DNA from: an uncultured Ectothiorhodospiraceae bacterium
Lineage (GTDB): Bacteria > Pseudomonadota > Gammaproteobacteria > UBA9214
Direction: 5' to 3'
Length of the DNA: 6,292 nt
Assembly: GCA_947258945.1 (NCBI GenBank)
Contig: CAMYKJ010000148.1
Coordinates: forward strand, 1-6,292
This document shows positions 5,868 through 6,292 of this stretch, piece by piece (position 1 is the stretch's first letter; every line of letters begins with the position of its first letter). The position numbers and the translations under genes were made by a program. The notes under the pieces were generated by a model. It had not been told where the DNA came from and did not search any database. It saw nothing but the letters and a program-made list of their open reading frames with translations.

Positions 5868-6292
5868 CCGCCACCTCCGGTGAGCACCGCGGCAGCCTGG
5901 CGGGCCAGGCCGACGCTGACCTCGGTCTGCACGCCGAAGTAGATGTTGGCGATCACCAGCACCCACAGCGGCGCCAGCAGGGACAGCGGTGCCTCCTGCA
6001 CCGCCACATCGCTCTGCGGTTCAGTCAGGTAGGCCGCCTCCACCAGCTTCCACACATAGACCACCGCCATGAGGGAACCCAGCAGAATCAGCAGGGCGAC
6101 AGGCCACAGCCCCTGTTCGAGTGCCGCCAGCACCAGGTACCACTTGCTGACGAATCCCACGGTGGACGGCACGCCGATCAGGCTGAGCCCACCCACCACG
6201 ATGGCGAACATGGTCCATGGCATGCGTCGTCCCAGTCCCGCCAGGTCCTGCAGCGTGGTGGAGCCCACGCGGTAGGCGACGGCGGCCAGGGC
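5864..6292 (-). CDS. Mrp/NuoN-like antiporter subunit, C-terminal part only
   Basis: The open frame enters from the right edge and gives the last 142 residues of another proton-conducting antiporter subunit. The segment LQDLAGLGRRMPWTMFAIVV matches the region after helix 11 in NuoM/N and MrpD proteins. It is followed by LSLIGVPSTVGFVSKWYLV, with the conserved lysine of helix 12, and then two to three further hydrophobic helices ending in FGVQTEVSVGLARQ. The corresponding segment of the next gene (LNGLGRRMPLTMLAFLIGALSIVGLPPFGGTWSKW) is clearly related, so the two are paralogues. The stop overlaps the next start by 4 nt (GTGA, 5864-5867). An apparent GTG start at 6268 is internal and should not be used. 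The rest of the gene and probably further Mrp subunits lie beyond the edge. Confidence 0.94.
   Translation of the reverse strand, partial: ALAAVAYRVGSTTLQDLAGLGRRMPWTMFAIVVGGLSLIGVPSTVGFVSKWYLVLAALEQGLWPVALLILLGSLMAVVYVWKLVEAAYLTEPQSDVAVQEAPLSLLAPLWVLVIANIYFGVQTEVSVGLARQAAAVLTGGGG
5873..5878 (-). promoter_or_regulatory. Ribosome-binding site setting the GTG start at 5867
   Basis: GGAGGT on the minus strand lies 5 nt before GTG 5867 and 14 nt before the alternative ATG 5858. The spacing favours the GTG, which also gives the classic 4-nt stop/start overlap with the upstream gene. Confidence 0.7.

Noticed and set aside
4434..5942. 502-codon open frame on the plus strand
   Set aside because: It is the antisense of the 485-residue antiporter subunit. 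The translation is extremely rich in Gln, His, Gly and Arg with no recognisable domain, typical of a shadow frame in high-GC DNA.

Overview
The window is a piece of a high-GC bacterial chromosome, most likely from a gammaproteobacterium. The clues are a MSHA-like type IV pilin, an NhaD-type Na+/H+ antiporter remnant, and a tightly packed Mrp-type operon with several NuoL/NuoM/NuoN-like antiporter subunits. Two different sodium/proton antiporter systems side by side suggest a saline, marine or alkaline lifestyle. The taxonomic and ecological placement is inference; no ribosomal RNA or other strong marker is present.

Layout. Positions 1-712 (minus strand) hold two coupled genes: a DCC-family (DUF393) thiol-disulfide protein and, downstream, an SRPBCC (START-like) protein cut by the window edge. 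Their presumed promoter at 743-771 lies in a cluster of four GTAC-core sites (731-787), an arrangement that suggests a repressor operator, possibly of the light/B12-responsive LitR/CarH type. Positions 964-1431 (plus) encode a solitary MSHA-like type IV pilin or pseudopilin. Positions 1630-2041 (plus) hold the broken 5' end of nhaD, frameshifted by an exact 19-bp tandem duplication and then cut off. Positions 2042-2547 are gene-poor. Within them, 2161-2460 is only about 38% G+C by hand count, far below its surroundings, and the region carries one doubtful small ORF.

Positions 2548-6292 (minus) are the 3' end of an operon of proton-conducting (Mrp/NuoL-M-N type) subunits. In transcription order these are: a partial antiporter subunit (6292-5864), a complete one (5867-4410), a small two-helix membrane protein (4413-4114), and a third, NuoL-like subunit (4121-2548). 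All junctions overlap by 4 to 8 nt, so they are probably translationally coupled. The third subunit is disrupted: at about 2907-2919 the reading frame changes, and a stretch I estimate at 45-50 residues, with one membrane helix, appears to be missing. The usual family C-terminus then continues in another frame.

Together the Mrp-type proteins would form a membrane complex exchanging Na+ (or K+) for H+, or coupling cation flow to another module encoded beyond the right edge. The clearest unusual points are the GTAC-site promoter, the two indel lesions in neighbouring cation-antiporter genes (real decay or assembly error), and the conserved-looking small protein embedded in the operon.
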